DNA of 8,152 bases from Acidobacteriota bacterium (GCA_021851465.1 JAJZDL010000130.1:1-8152), one strand, 5' to 3'. Counted from the first letter of the stretch, positions 1-6,031 are shown. A program made the numbers and translations. The notes: generated by a model from the sequence alone, not told the origin.

Positions 1-48
1 GGCAAAGGCAAAGGCAAAGGCAGCGGCAACGGCAAAAGCAAAGGCGAA
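1..48. repeat. Degenerate GGCAAA hexamer tandem array, cut by window start
   Basis: Eight successive 6-base units can be read from the first base: GGCAAA three times, then GGCAGC, GGCAAC, GGCAAA, AGCAAA and GGCGAA. The array may begin before the window. It runs straight into the dispersed-repeat unit that starts around base 43. On the plus strand it would encode a Gly-Lys-rich stretch that stays open to a TAG at 118-120. The tail of a Gly/Lys-rich protein therefore cannot be fully excluded, but the continuation has no protein-like character and a non-coding repeat is more likely. Confidence 0.7.
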
Positions 49-177
49 ATGCGGGGATTCTTCGCTGCGCTCAGGAGGACAATTCATAAAGAAGGCTGCG
101 GTCGGAATGACAAGGTATAGGGTGTGGGAGCATGGGATGACGGCAGTGGTAGGAGGCTGCGCTCGCTCGGGATGACG
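43..177. repeat. Cluster of degenerate dispersed-repeat units (TTCGCTGCGCTCAGG...GAATGACA type)
   Basis: Three related units follow one another. The first (about 43-85) contains CGAAATGCGGGGATTCTTC, then GCTGCGCTCAGG and GGACAA. The second (about 91-113) contains GAAGGCTGCGGTC then GGAATGACA. The third (about 151-177) contains GGAGGCTGCGCTCGCTCGG then GATGACGG. A further copy lies at 4246-4296 on the other side of the receptor gene. I remember short elements of this kind as frequent intergenic sequences in Terriglobia, often ending in a GAATGACA-like motif. The similarity is visible in this window; the family assignment is from memory. No coding or structural role is evident. Confidence 0.6.
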
Positions 178-183
178 GTTGGT

Positions 184-210
184 GGGGGCGGGGGGGGGCT
201 TGGCAGGGGG
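184..210 (+). other. Putative G-quadruplex tract with a G9 homopolymer
   Basis: The plus strand has G5 at 184-188, one C, G9 at 190-198, a 7-base spacer and G5 at 206-210. The long run can supply two G-triplets, so the stretch satisfies the usual four-run rule (G3 or more, loops 1-7). The G9 run is also a candidate slippage site. It lies about 410 bases upstream of the receptor start codon, so an effect on expression is possible but unproven. The surrounding DNA is G-rich on this strand in general, so it may be incidental. Confidence 0.4.
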
Positions 211-607
211 ATTTGGCCGGAAGACGGAGAAAGATCTTCGTCGGCTCCTGCGATTGCGCTGGAAGAATGGTGCGGCGGGCGGCCACGCTTCCCAGGTGGG
301 ATTAGAATTCCCTAATCGAGAAATGCAGGTTCGTCTTCCGCGACTCGACAGGAGACGCGATGCCGATTGGCAAAAGAACGCGCGGGGCGTGCCCTGGCTC
401 CACCTGGATCGGTGGGGCGGGTGTACTTGCAGCGCACTTCCCTCTTCCATCGGGGGTGGACGGGCGGGCGCGGCGGGACGATGCAGCGTTCGTGGGCCTG
501 GAGGCGGGCGCGCGCAGGAAGGCATTTTTGTCCTCGTCCATCTGCGGTTGGGGAGCATTGCGGACTCTCGATCTTTGCGCCGGTGAAGTGAAGTCTGGGG
601 AGGGGAG
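211..607. other. About 400 bases with no convincing gene, upstream of receptor
   Basis: Plus-strand open frames here (for example ATG at 360 to 632) lack the strong G/C third-position preference of the real genes in this window and resemble nothing I know. Minus-strand open frames here are extensions of antisense frames over the receptor gene. I see no clear -35/-10 pair close to base 608. The only structured site I can point to is the dyad at 300-317. The stretch is probably a long leader and/or remnant sequence. Confidence 0.5.
300..317. promoter_or_regulatory. Six-base dyad GATTAG / CTAATC with an internal TAGAAT
   Basis: GATTAG at 300-305 and CTAATC at 312-317 form a perfect 6-base inverted repeat around AATTCC. 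TAGAAT at 303-308 differs from the consensus -10 by one base, but no TTGACA-like hexamer sits 16-18 bases upstream (around 279-286). It could be an operator or a promoter that would give the receptor mRNA a leader of about 295 bases. Chance is a serious alternative. Confidence 0.2.
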
Positions 608-3600
608 ATGGAGCGTGGACACGGCTGGCTGAGCTGGTTCTCGGCTGTGCTCCAAAGGATGGGTCGGGGTGTTGCGGGCTTGGCTCCGGGCGTGCGGCTG
701 CGGGGCCGGGCCTGCTGCATGGGCTGGTACATGGCGGGCGTGGGACTCGGGTTCGGTGGGTGCGCCTGGGCGCAGAGCGGGACGGATGGAGCGATCGGCG
801 GACAGGTGGTTGGCGCGGCGGGCGCTCCGGTGGCCGGGGCGATGGTGGTGGTCCGCGACACGGAGACGGGGCTTTCGCTGCGTGCGCTCTCCGGCCAGCA
901 CGGCGAGTTTCTGGTGGTGCGGCTGCCGGTGGGGGAGTATGCGGTGTCGGTGGAAGATGCGGGCGCGGAGCGGACGGTCCCTGAATCGGTGCATGTGGGG
1001 TTGGGCGAGGTGACGGAGGTGCAGGCGCGGATGCGGCTGGGCATCGCCGGGTCGGGAGTGGGCCAGCCGGGCGCATCCACTGGGGCGAGCGGCGGAGGGA
1101 CGGATGTGGCCGAGAACTCTGTGAGTGGGTTGCCCGTCGATGCCGGGGAGTGGGGCGCGCTGACGCTGACCGTGGCTGGCGCAAATGGCGCGGCGGGGGC
1201 GGACTCCAACTCCGCGGAGGCCAGCTTTCGCGGGGTCGCCGTGACCGAGAACAGCACTCGAACGGATGGGACGAGCGGGGACCAGAGCTTCAGCGGAGCG
1301 GCGGCGGGGACGGGCGTGGAGGAGAATGGGGCGAGTGGGACGGACGAGGTGGAGGACCCGTCGGCGGGAGTGGGCAGCGGCGGAGCATCGGTGGCGGACG
1401 GCGGACGGCGAGCGGGCGCGGCCTATGTCTTCTCACAGGCGGCTGTGCGCGAGTTTCGCGTGGTGGGAGAGGGCGATGCAGCGGCGTATGGCTCGGCACT
1501 CTATGGGCACGGGGCCGGAGGAGTGGTGACAACGGTCTCGCGCTCCGGCGGGACGCAGTTGCATGGGACGGGGTTCTATACGGTGCGGGACGCGGCGTGG
1601 GCCGCGATGAACCCGTTTGCCGTGGCGTCGAACTATGTAAATGGAGTGGTGACGAGCGGGCTGGTGAAGCCGCTGGACGTGCTACAGCAGTTTGGCGGCA
1701 GCGTGGGGGGGCCGGTGCCGGGGTTTATCCCAGAGACCAGCGGCGCAGGCGGAACGCGGAGGGACGGGGAAGAGGGGCAACGACTGTTTTATTTTTATGC
1801 GTTCGACCGGTTCTTGCGGAACTTTCCTGCGATCTCCGCGCCGGGCTACGCGGGCTTCTACTCGTTGACGGCGACGCAGAGCGCGCTGTTGGCGGACCGC
1901 GGAGTCACGCCGTTCGAGACCAACGCGGCGCTGAATTATATCGACAGCCTGACGGGGACCGTGGCGCGGCGCATGGACCAGACGGTGAACTTTGCACGGC
2001 TGGACTGGCAGCGCAGCGGAGAGAGCAGGTTTGTCTTCGAGTACAACCGGGCGCGTTGGAGCGCGCCGGGAGGCGCGCGGTCGGAGGCCGTGGTGGACCG
2101 CGCAGTGGCCAGCCTGGGATCGAGCTACGGCAAGGTGGATGCGGGAGTGGCGCGCTGGGTGCAGTTTTTGAATGGCCATTTGAGCAACGAGCTGCGCGTG
2201 CAGTACGGGCGCCAGTTGCAGTATGAGGCGGCGCAGGCACCCCTGCCGCAGGAGCCGAACATCGGGCCCGGTGGAATGCCGCCGGAGGTCTCGATCGGGC
2301 CGATGGGGATGGTCTTTGGGACGCCGGAGGCGCTGGGGCAAAAGGCGTACCCCGACGAGCGCCGCTTCGAGCTGGCGGACGTGATGGGGTGGGTGTTGGG
2401 GCGGCACTTCGTTCGCTTTGGCGGGGACTTCAGCGCGCTCAACGACTACACAGACTCGCTGACCAACGCGGATGGGACCTTCAGCTACGACAGCCGCGCG
2501 GCCAACGGCAAGGCGGGCGGGCTGGTGGATTGGATCACAGACTACACATTCAACGTAAACACCTATCCGAACGGCGGCTGCCCGTCGATCACCGCGGCGG
2601 TGCACGACTTCTGCTTCACCTCGTACTCGCAGAACTTCGGGCAGTTGAGCCTGGGCTTCCATACGCAGGACTGGGCCGGCTTTGTGCAGGACGACTGGAG
2701 GGTTGCGCAGCGGCTGGTCGTCCATGCCGGGCTGCGCTACGAGTACCAGCTCCTGCCGTTTCCGCAGCAGCCGAACGCCGGGCTGGATGCGGTCTTCGGC
2801 GCGGCGGGCGCGACCAGCGTCTTTCCCGAGGACCGCAACAACTTCGGGCCCCGGCTGGGCGTGGCGTGGCAGCCCTTTGGGATGGGGCGTGGCGTGGTGC
2901 GCCTGGGCTACGGGGTCTACTACGGCAAGCTGCCCGGCGCGACCATTCGCGCGGCGCTGCTGGACACGGCCCTGCCCAGCTCGACGACGCGGGTGCGCAT
3001 TCTGCCCACCACCGAGACGGTGTGTCCGCAGGCCACGACGGTCGGCTTCGGGTATCCATGCTCGTATCTCGCGCAGCCGAGCGGCGTGGTGGCGGAGACG
3101 ACCTGGGCGACCGTCTTCGACCGAAGGTTCCGCCTGCCCATGGTGCAGCAGGCATCGCTCTCCATCGAACATACGGTGGGCGCGGGCGTCTTTGGGCGAG
3201 TGGGATATGTCCTGAACCTCGACCGGCAACTGCCCAACTCGGTGGACATCAACATCGCACCCTCGACGGACGTGAAGGAGTTCCAATTGCAGGGAGGCAC
3301 CGGCGCGGCTGGCGTGCGCGACGGCGAGACCTTCGCCGTGCCGGTGTATACGCAGCGCATCTCGCCCAGCTTCGGGCCGGTGACGGACATGGTCTCGAAC
3401 ACGACGGCAAGCTACCAGGGGATGACGCTGGAGGCGCGGCGCAGCCTGGGCGCGGGCGGCGGCGGCGCGACGCTCCGCAACCTGGACTTCCATCTGGCCT
3501 GGACGTGGTCGAAGGCGATCGACTTCGGCCAGGACGCAGGCGCGGTGCCGCGCGTCAACGGGCAGTTCGACCCATTCACAATCCGCTACGACAAGGGGCT

Positions 3601-4195
3601 TTCCGCGCTGAACTTTCCCCATCGCGTGGTGGCGACGGCAATCTGGTCGCCGCAGTTGAACGGCGCGCTGGAGCAGTTCGGCGCGGTGGGCCGCGCCGCA
3701 CATGCCGTGGCGCGTGGCTGGTCGCTGGCAAGCATCTTCTATGAGTCCAGCGGGCGCGACTACAGCTACGAGATCTACGGCGGCACGCGGCTGCCCGGCG
3801 GACACGAGAGCATCAACGGCTCCGGCGGCTCGACTGTGCTGCCGACGGTGGGACGCAACACGCTGCGGCTGCCCGACTCCGCCAACCTGGACGTGCGCTT
3901 GAGCCGCGTCTTCCAACTGCGCGAGGGCATGGGGCTGCGCGCCGCGGCCGAGGCCTTCAACGTCACCAACCGGGTGAACTATACCGGCGTCATGCAGCGC
4001 GCGTTTCTGACCGCGCCGGTGGCGCCGGTCAACAACGGAGCGACCGGCCCGCAGGTGACGCCGCTGGTCTTCCAGAATGCGGCAAACATCGCCGCCGAGG
4101 GGCTGAACGTGCTGCCTTTCGGCGCGTACACCGCGGCGGGGACCAGCCAGGAGAGCGAGCGCAAGATACAGCTCGGCCTCCGCCTGGAATTCTAA
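608..4195 (+). CDS. Oar-like TonB-dependent outer-membrane receptor with carboxypeptidase-regulatory-like domain
   Basis: This 1195-residue protein fits the acidobacterial Oar-like receptors, outer-membrane beta-barrels thought to import large substrates or act in surface adhesion using TonB energy. The substrate is unknown. A long basic N-terminus leads to a hydrophobic segment at about 36-54 and a likely signal-peptidase site after Ala-Trp-Ala (residue 55). A carboxypeptidase-regulatory-like Ig fold spans about 59-143. The plug begins near SGLPVD (173-178) and includes FRGV (207-210), TDGTSGDQSFSG (219-230), AYVFSQAAVREFRV (272-285) and GGVVTTVSRSGGTQLHG (304-320). The remainder is barrel, with alternating aromatic strands and the C-terminal KIQLGLRLEF, whose final Phe fits BAM recognition. 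The start at 608 is chosen because GGAGG at 599-603 precedes it by four bases; Met18 (base 659) is an alternative giving a more usual signal peptide. Mature cysteines are only four, in two close pairs (658/669, 806/818). No partner gene adjoins it. Family certain, substrate unknown. Confidence 0.93.
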   Translation: MERGHGWLSWFSAVLQRMGRGVAGLAPGVRLRGRACCMGWYMAGVGLGFGGCAWAQSGTDGAIGGQVVGAAGAPVAGAMVVVRDTETGLSLRALSGQHGEFLVVRLPVGEYAVSVEDAGAERTVPESVHVGLGEVTEVQARMRLGIAGSGVGQPGASTGASGGGTDVAENSVSGLPVDAGEWGALTLTVAGANGAAGADSNSAEASFRGVAVTENSTRTDGTSGDQSFSGAAAGTGVEENGASGTDEVEDPSAGVGSGGASVADGGRRAGAAYVFSQAAVREFRVVGEGDAAAYGSALYGHGAGGVVTTVSRSGGTQLHGTGFYTVRDAAWAAMNPFAVASNYVNGVVTSGLVKPLDVLQQFGGSVGGPVPGFIPETSGAGGTRRDGEEGQRLFYFYAFDRFLRNFPAISAPGYAGFYSLTATQSALLADRGVTPFETNAALNYIDSLTGTVARRMDQTVNFARLDWQRSGESRFVFEYNRARWSAPGGARSEAVVDRAVASLGSSYGKVDAGVARWVQFLNGHLSNELRVQYGRQLQYEAAQAPLPQEPNIGPGGMPPEVSIGPMGMVFGTPEALGQKAYPDERRFELADVMGWVLGRHFVRFGGDFSALNDYTDSLTNADGTFSYDSRAANGKAGGLVDWITDYTFNVNTYPNGGCPSITAAVHDFCFTSYSQNFGQLSLGFHTQDWAGFVQDDWRVAQRLVVHAGLRYEYQLLPFPQQPNAGLDAVFGAAGATSVFPEDRNNFGPRLGVAWQPFGMGRGVVRLGYGVYYGKLPGATIRAALLDTALPSSTTRVRILPTTETVCPQATTVGFGYPCSYLAQPSGVVAETTWATVFDRRFRLPMVQQASLSIEHTVGAGVFGRVGYVLNLDRQLPNSVDINIAPSTDVKEFQLQGGTGAAGVRDGETFAVPVYTQRISPSFGPVTDMVSNTTASYQGMTLEARRSLGAGGGGATLRNLDFHLAWTWSKAIDFGQDAGAVPRVNGQFDPFTIRYDKGLSALNFPHRVVATAIWSPQLNGALEQFGAVGRAAHAVARGWSLASIFYESSGRDYSYEIYGGTRLPGGHESINGSGGSTVLPTVGRNTLRLPDSANLDVRLSRVFQLREGMGLRAAAEAFNVTNRVNYTGVMQRAFLTAPVAPVNNGATGPQVTPLVFQNAANIAAEGLNVLPFGAYTAAGTSQESERKIQLGLRLEF

Positions 4196-4245
4196 GAAGC
4201 AGTCCGGAAACTACAGGACCGGCGCTCGACGAGGAGACAGGCAAC

Positions 4246-4296
4246 GACGAAATACGGAGATTCTTCCCCTGCGACAAGCTCAGGGTAGGAATGACA
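4246..4296. repeat. Second copy of the dispersed repeat, downstream of receptor
   Basis: The stretch reads CGAAATACGGAGATTCTTC, then CCTGCGACAAGCTCAGGG, then TAGGAATGACA. It aligns with the unit starting at base 43: in the first 19 bases only two differ, and the CTCAGG and GGAATGACA boxes are kept. The receptor gene is thus flanked by copies in the same orientation, about 4.2 kb apart. No coding function is apparent, and a T5 run follows at 4298-4302. Confidence 0.6.
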
Positions 4297-4301
4297 ATTT
4301 T

Positions 4302-4392
4302 TAGAGCAAGATTTCCCGAAGGCTGCCGCCGGCGATAGAGCGCGCCTTTGGCGCTGCAAGAACCTCTGCATTCCTTCAGGGAAACTGCTCTA
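4302..4392. repeat. 91-bp element with 20-base imperfect inverted repeats between convergent genes
   Basis: The left arm (4302-4322) reads TAGAGCA, AGA, TTTCCC, GAAGG. The right arm (4373-4392), read on the minus strand, is TAGAGCA, G, TTTCCC, T, GAAGG. Eighteen bases pair with only small bulges. Inside the 50-base loop is a smaller hairpin, GCGCC (4342-4346) TTT GGCGC (4350-4354). The right end coincides with the stop codon (4390-4392) of the minus-strand dehydrogenase gene. It may act as a bidirectional transcription barrier for the two converging genes, although neither exit side carries a U-tract; the T5 at 4298-4302 lies before the hairpin for plus-strand transcription. Alternatively it is a small REP- or MITE-like element bounded by TA. 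Structure is seen directly; role is inference. Confidence 0.6.
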
Positions 4393-5439
4393 GCCCTTCA
4401 GTGTGGCCATGTCGATCACGAAGCGGTACTTCACGTCGCCCTTCAGCACGCGCCGGTAGGCCTCGCCGAGTCGCTCGATCGAGACCGGCTCGATGTCGGA
4501 GACGATGCCGTGCTCCGCGCAGTAGTCCAGCATCTCCTGCGTCTCCGCCATGCCGCCGATGTTCGATCCGGCCAGCGCAACGCGGTACGAGGTCAGCGAA
4601 AACGGCTCGACCGGAAGCGGCCTCTCCGAGAGGCCGACCAGGCAGAGCGTTCCGTCCAGGCGCAGCAGTTGCAGGTACGCGTTGAGGTCGTGCGGGGCGG
4701 AGACGCAGTCCAGGATGAAGTCGAAGCTGGCCGCGTGGCCGGCCATCGCCGCCGCGTCCTTCGATAGCACAACCTCGTCCGCGCCCAGCCGTTTGGCGTC
4801 CGCGATCTTGCTCTCGCTTGTGGTGAACTGGACCACATGCGCGCCGAAGGCGTGCGCGAACTTCAACCCCATGTGCCCCAACCCGCCGAGGCCGACCACG
4901 CCGACCTTCTTGCCGGGGCCAACCTTCCAGTGGCGCAGCGGCGAGTAGGTTGTGATCCCCGCGCAGAGCAGCGGCGCCACGCCCGCCAGCTTGTCGCCGA
5001 ACTTCGCCGAGAGCGTGTGTACATACCGCTCGTCGCAGACGATGTTGTTGGCGTAGCCGCCGTATGTGATCGCGCCGTCGTAGCCCTTCGCGTTGTAGGT
5101 CCCCACAAAGTTCTTCACGCAGTAGTTCTCGAGGTCGGCCTTGCAGTTGGCGCACTCGCGGCAGGAATCGACCATGACGCCGACGCCGGCGAGGTCGCCG
5201 ACCTTGAACTTGGCGACCGCGGCACCCACCGCCGCCACTCGGCCCACGATCTCGTGGCCCGGCACCATGGGGTAGATCGAGCCGCCCCACTCGTTGCGCA
5301 CCTGGTGGATGTCCGAGTGGCAGATGCCGCAGTAGGCGATCTCCACCACCACATCGCGCGCGCCCGGCTCGCGGCGCTCAAAACTGTACGGCACCAGCGC
5401 CGATGCTGCATCGTGCGCTGCATATCCATGCGACTTCAT
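4390..5439 (-). CDS. yahK: Zinc-dependent NAD(P)-dependent alcohol dehydrogenase / aldehyde reductase, YahK-like
   Basis: A medium-chain dehydrogenase of the cinnamyl-alcohol-dehydrogenase/YahK group that interconverts aldehydes and alcohols in the cytoplasm. Its 349 residues equal what I remember for E. coli YahK, and long stretches match, such as APLLCAGITTYSPLRHW (155-171), GPGKKVGVVG (174-183) and CAEHGIV. Catalytic-zinc ligands are Cys40 in CGICHSD, His62 and Glu63 in GHE, and Cys159. Structural-zinc ligands are Cys93, Cys96, Cys99 and Cys107. The nucleotide fold carries GLGGLG at 183-188. Thr206, Thr207, Ser208 and Lys211 after the second beta strand resemble NADP(H)-preferring relatives rather than an acidic NAD-binding residue. 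The start is supported by AGGAG six bases upstream and by alignment with the family N-terminus. The gene stands alone, convergent with the receptor gene and with its own -10 box. Physiological substrate cannot be told; a broad aldehyde-reducing role is likely. Confidence 0.95.
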   Translation of the reverse strand: MKSHGYAAHDAASALVPYSFERREPGARDVVVEIAYCGICHSDIHQVRNEWGGSIYPMVPGHEIVGRVAAVGAAVAKFKVGDLAGVGVMVDSCRECANCKADLENYCVKNFVGTYNAKGYDGAITYGGYANNIVCDERYVHTLSAKFGDKLAGVAPLLCAGITTYSPLRHWKVGPGKKVGVVGLGGLGHMGLKFAHAFGAHVVQFTTSESKIADAKRLGADEVVLSKDAAAMAGHAASFDFILDCVSAPHDLNAYLQLLRLDGTLCLVGLSERPLPVEPFSLTSYRVALAGSNIGGMAETQEMLDYCAEHGIVSDIEPVSIERLGEAYRRVLKGDVKYRFVIDMATLKG

Positions 5440-5469
5440 CGAAGGCTCCTATGGTTGCGAATCAGATGA

Positions 5470-5475
5470 ATTATA
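5470..5475 (-). promoter_or_regulatory. -10 box (TATAAT) of the alcohol dehydrogenase gene
   Basis: Read on the minus strand this is an exact TATAAT, in a locally AT-rich patch that contrasts with the GC-rich surroundings. It would place the transcript start near 5463, leaving a leader of about 24 bases that contains AGGAG six bases before the ATG at 5439. No TTGACA-like hexamer is found at 16-18 bases spacing (5492-5499). TTGCAA at 5486-5491 is too close, with a 10-base spacer. The promoter may need an activator or use a weak -35. Confidence 0.5.
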
Positions 5476-5602
5476 TGATGTTGGATTGCAAGCCGCAGAT
5501 GCAGGACGCGGCGTCGTCCGGATGATGCATTGTCGCAGCGATGCAGGCGAGCGACGGCGTACGCGGTGGCCTTGATGCACACTTGAGGGGGTTGGGTGCG
5601 AT

Positions 5603-5614
5603 GGCGCACGCGCC
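5603..5614 (-). terminator. Short GC hairpin just after the 84-residue gene
   Basis: GGCG (5603-5606) and CGCC (5611-5614) pair around a 4-base loop, three bases past the stop codon of the minus-strand small gene. There is no U-tract after it, so it is not a classical intrinsic terminator. It could merely stabilise the 3' end or be chance in GC-rich DNA. Confidence 0.15.
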
Positions 5615-5617
5615 GGG

Positions 5618-5872
5618 TCACATGACGCGGGCGAGCTTCTCCAGCTCTTCCTGCATCGACGCCAGCGAGCATCCGTAAGACTCGATGCGCGTGGCCGCGT
5701 CGCGCGCCGCGCAGCTCGAAACGCCGTAGCCGCGCACGCCGAGGAACGCGCCGATCAGCTCCGCCGCCTGCCGGGAGTCGAGGCCGGAGCGGGCCAGCTC
5801 CTCGCGCAGCGTGCAGAGGTCGGACTCCGCAAATTTCTCGACCGCGCTGGTTGCCCGCATTGTGTGCGCCAT
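5618..5872 (-). CDS. Small protein of unknown function, 84 residues, three cysteines
   Basis: I do not recognise this protein. It is predicted to be soluble and mainly helical, with charged amphipathic stretches such as TLREELARSG near residues 21-30 and QEELEKLARV near the end. Cys20, Cys54 and Cys68 are spread along it without a CxxC metal motif, and there is no signal peptide or membrane segment. Reality as a gene is supported by very strong G/C use at third codon positions, like the neighbouring genes, and by a ribosome-binding site: GAGG at 5879-5882 lies six bases before this ATG. An ATG at 5878 would add two residues, with GGAAAG as its binding site. It is transcribed away from folD, and the roughly 300-base gap between them holds repeated heptamers that may control one or both. 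Function is not inferable. Confidence 0.6.
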   Translation of the reverse strand: MAHTMRATSAVEKFAESDLCTLREELARSGLDSRQAAELIGAFLGVRGYGVSSCAARDAATRIESYGCSLASMQEELEKLARVM

Positions 5873-5964
5873 GGCCATCCTCGTCTTTCCAGCGCGCTTC
5901 AGTACGCGCTTCGCCGGCTGGCCCTTCCCGGTCCGCCGAACCAGGTTGGCTTGCGCTCACCGAT

Positions 5965-5988
5965 CAACTGCGCAACTGTGCAACTGCA
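5965..5988. repeat. Three tandem 8-base repeats, CAACTG(C/T)(G/A)
   Basis: CAACTG occurs at 5965, 5973 and 5981, exactly 8 bases apart; the two trailing bases are CG, TG and CA. The array lies in the divergent region between the small minus-strand gene and folD. An 8-base period is not a whole DNA turn, so sites would lie on rotating faces of the helix. It may be part of an operator cluster or a simple sequence repeat. Confidence 0.6.
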
Positions 5989-6009
5989 TTTGCCGTGCCA
6001 AAGTTGCAC
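5978..6009. promoter_or_regulatory. Inverted repeat GTGCAACT / AGTTGCAC in the divergent control region
   Basis: GTGCAACT at 5978-5985 is the exact reverse complement of AGTTGCAC at 6002-6009. TTTG (5989-5992) and CAAA (5999-6002) can pair inside it around CCGTGC. As RNA the whole could fold into a bulged hairpin; as DNA it could bind a dimeric regulator. Related heptamers lie nearby: GCGCAAC at 5970-5976, GTTGCGT at 6041-6047 and GTTGCAC at 6102-6108. The repeats are seen directly; a regulatory role is inferred from position. Confidence 0.4.
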
Positions 6010-6031
6010 TGGCTTCCTGCAAAGCTATTAA
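6004..6031 (+). promoter_or_regulatory. Weak candidate promoter for folD-coaE
   Basis: TTGCAC (6004-6009) and TATTAA (6026-6031) are 16 bases apart and sit in the only AT-rich part of the divergent region. The match to consensus is modest: three of six for the -35 and four of six for the -10. If used, transcription would start near 6038 and the -35 would overlap the right arm of the inverted repeat, consistent with repression there. The folD leader would be about 130 bases. Confidence 0.25.

Noticed and set aside
1..120. C-terminal tail of a Gly/Lys-rich protein ending at TAG 118-120
   Set aside because: The frame is open from the window edge, but after the hexamer array it reads through dispersed-repeat DNA with no protein-like composition. 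Upstream sequence would be needed to revive it.
360..632. 90-codon plus-strand frame with GGAG five bases before its ATG, overlapping the receptor start
   Set aside because: Third codon positions are not biased like the real genes, the protein has no recognisable character, and it runs out of frame into the receptor gene. Kept only as a weak possibility for a coupled leader ORF.
302..1184. Minus-strand open frames of 230 and 290 codons over the receptor start and upstream region
   Set aside because: They are Pro/Arg-rich frames opposite G-rich DNA, with no recognisable domain; their open length follows from base composition.
1150..2226. Long plus-strand alternate frame (358 codons) inside the receptor gene, and another at 2389-3744
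   Set aside because: These are Arg/Gly-rich out-of-frame readings of the receptor gene; the main frame shows the expected plug and barrel motifs throughout, so no frameshift is needed.
1682..3916. 744-codon open frame on the minus strand, antisense to the receptor gene
   Set aside because: High-GC codon bias in the receptor gene removes stops from the opposite strand. The translation is rich in Arg, His and Ala without family motifs, while the plus-strand frame has clear receptor domains.
4202..4222. Possible terminator hairpin just after the receptor stop codon (GTCC/GGAC)
   Set aside because: Only a 4-base stem with a 10-base loop and no T-tract, too weak to call.
5436..5960. 174-codon minus-strand frame covering the small gene and the yahK upstream region
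   Set aside because: It would overlap the yahK start, and its composition is that of an out-of-frame reading of the 84-residue gene, which has better codon use and a ribosome-binding site.
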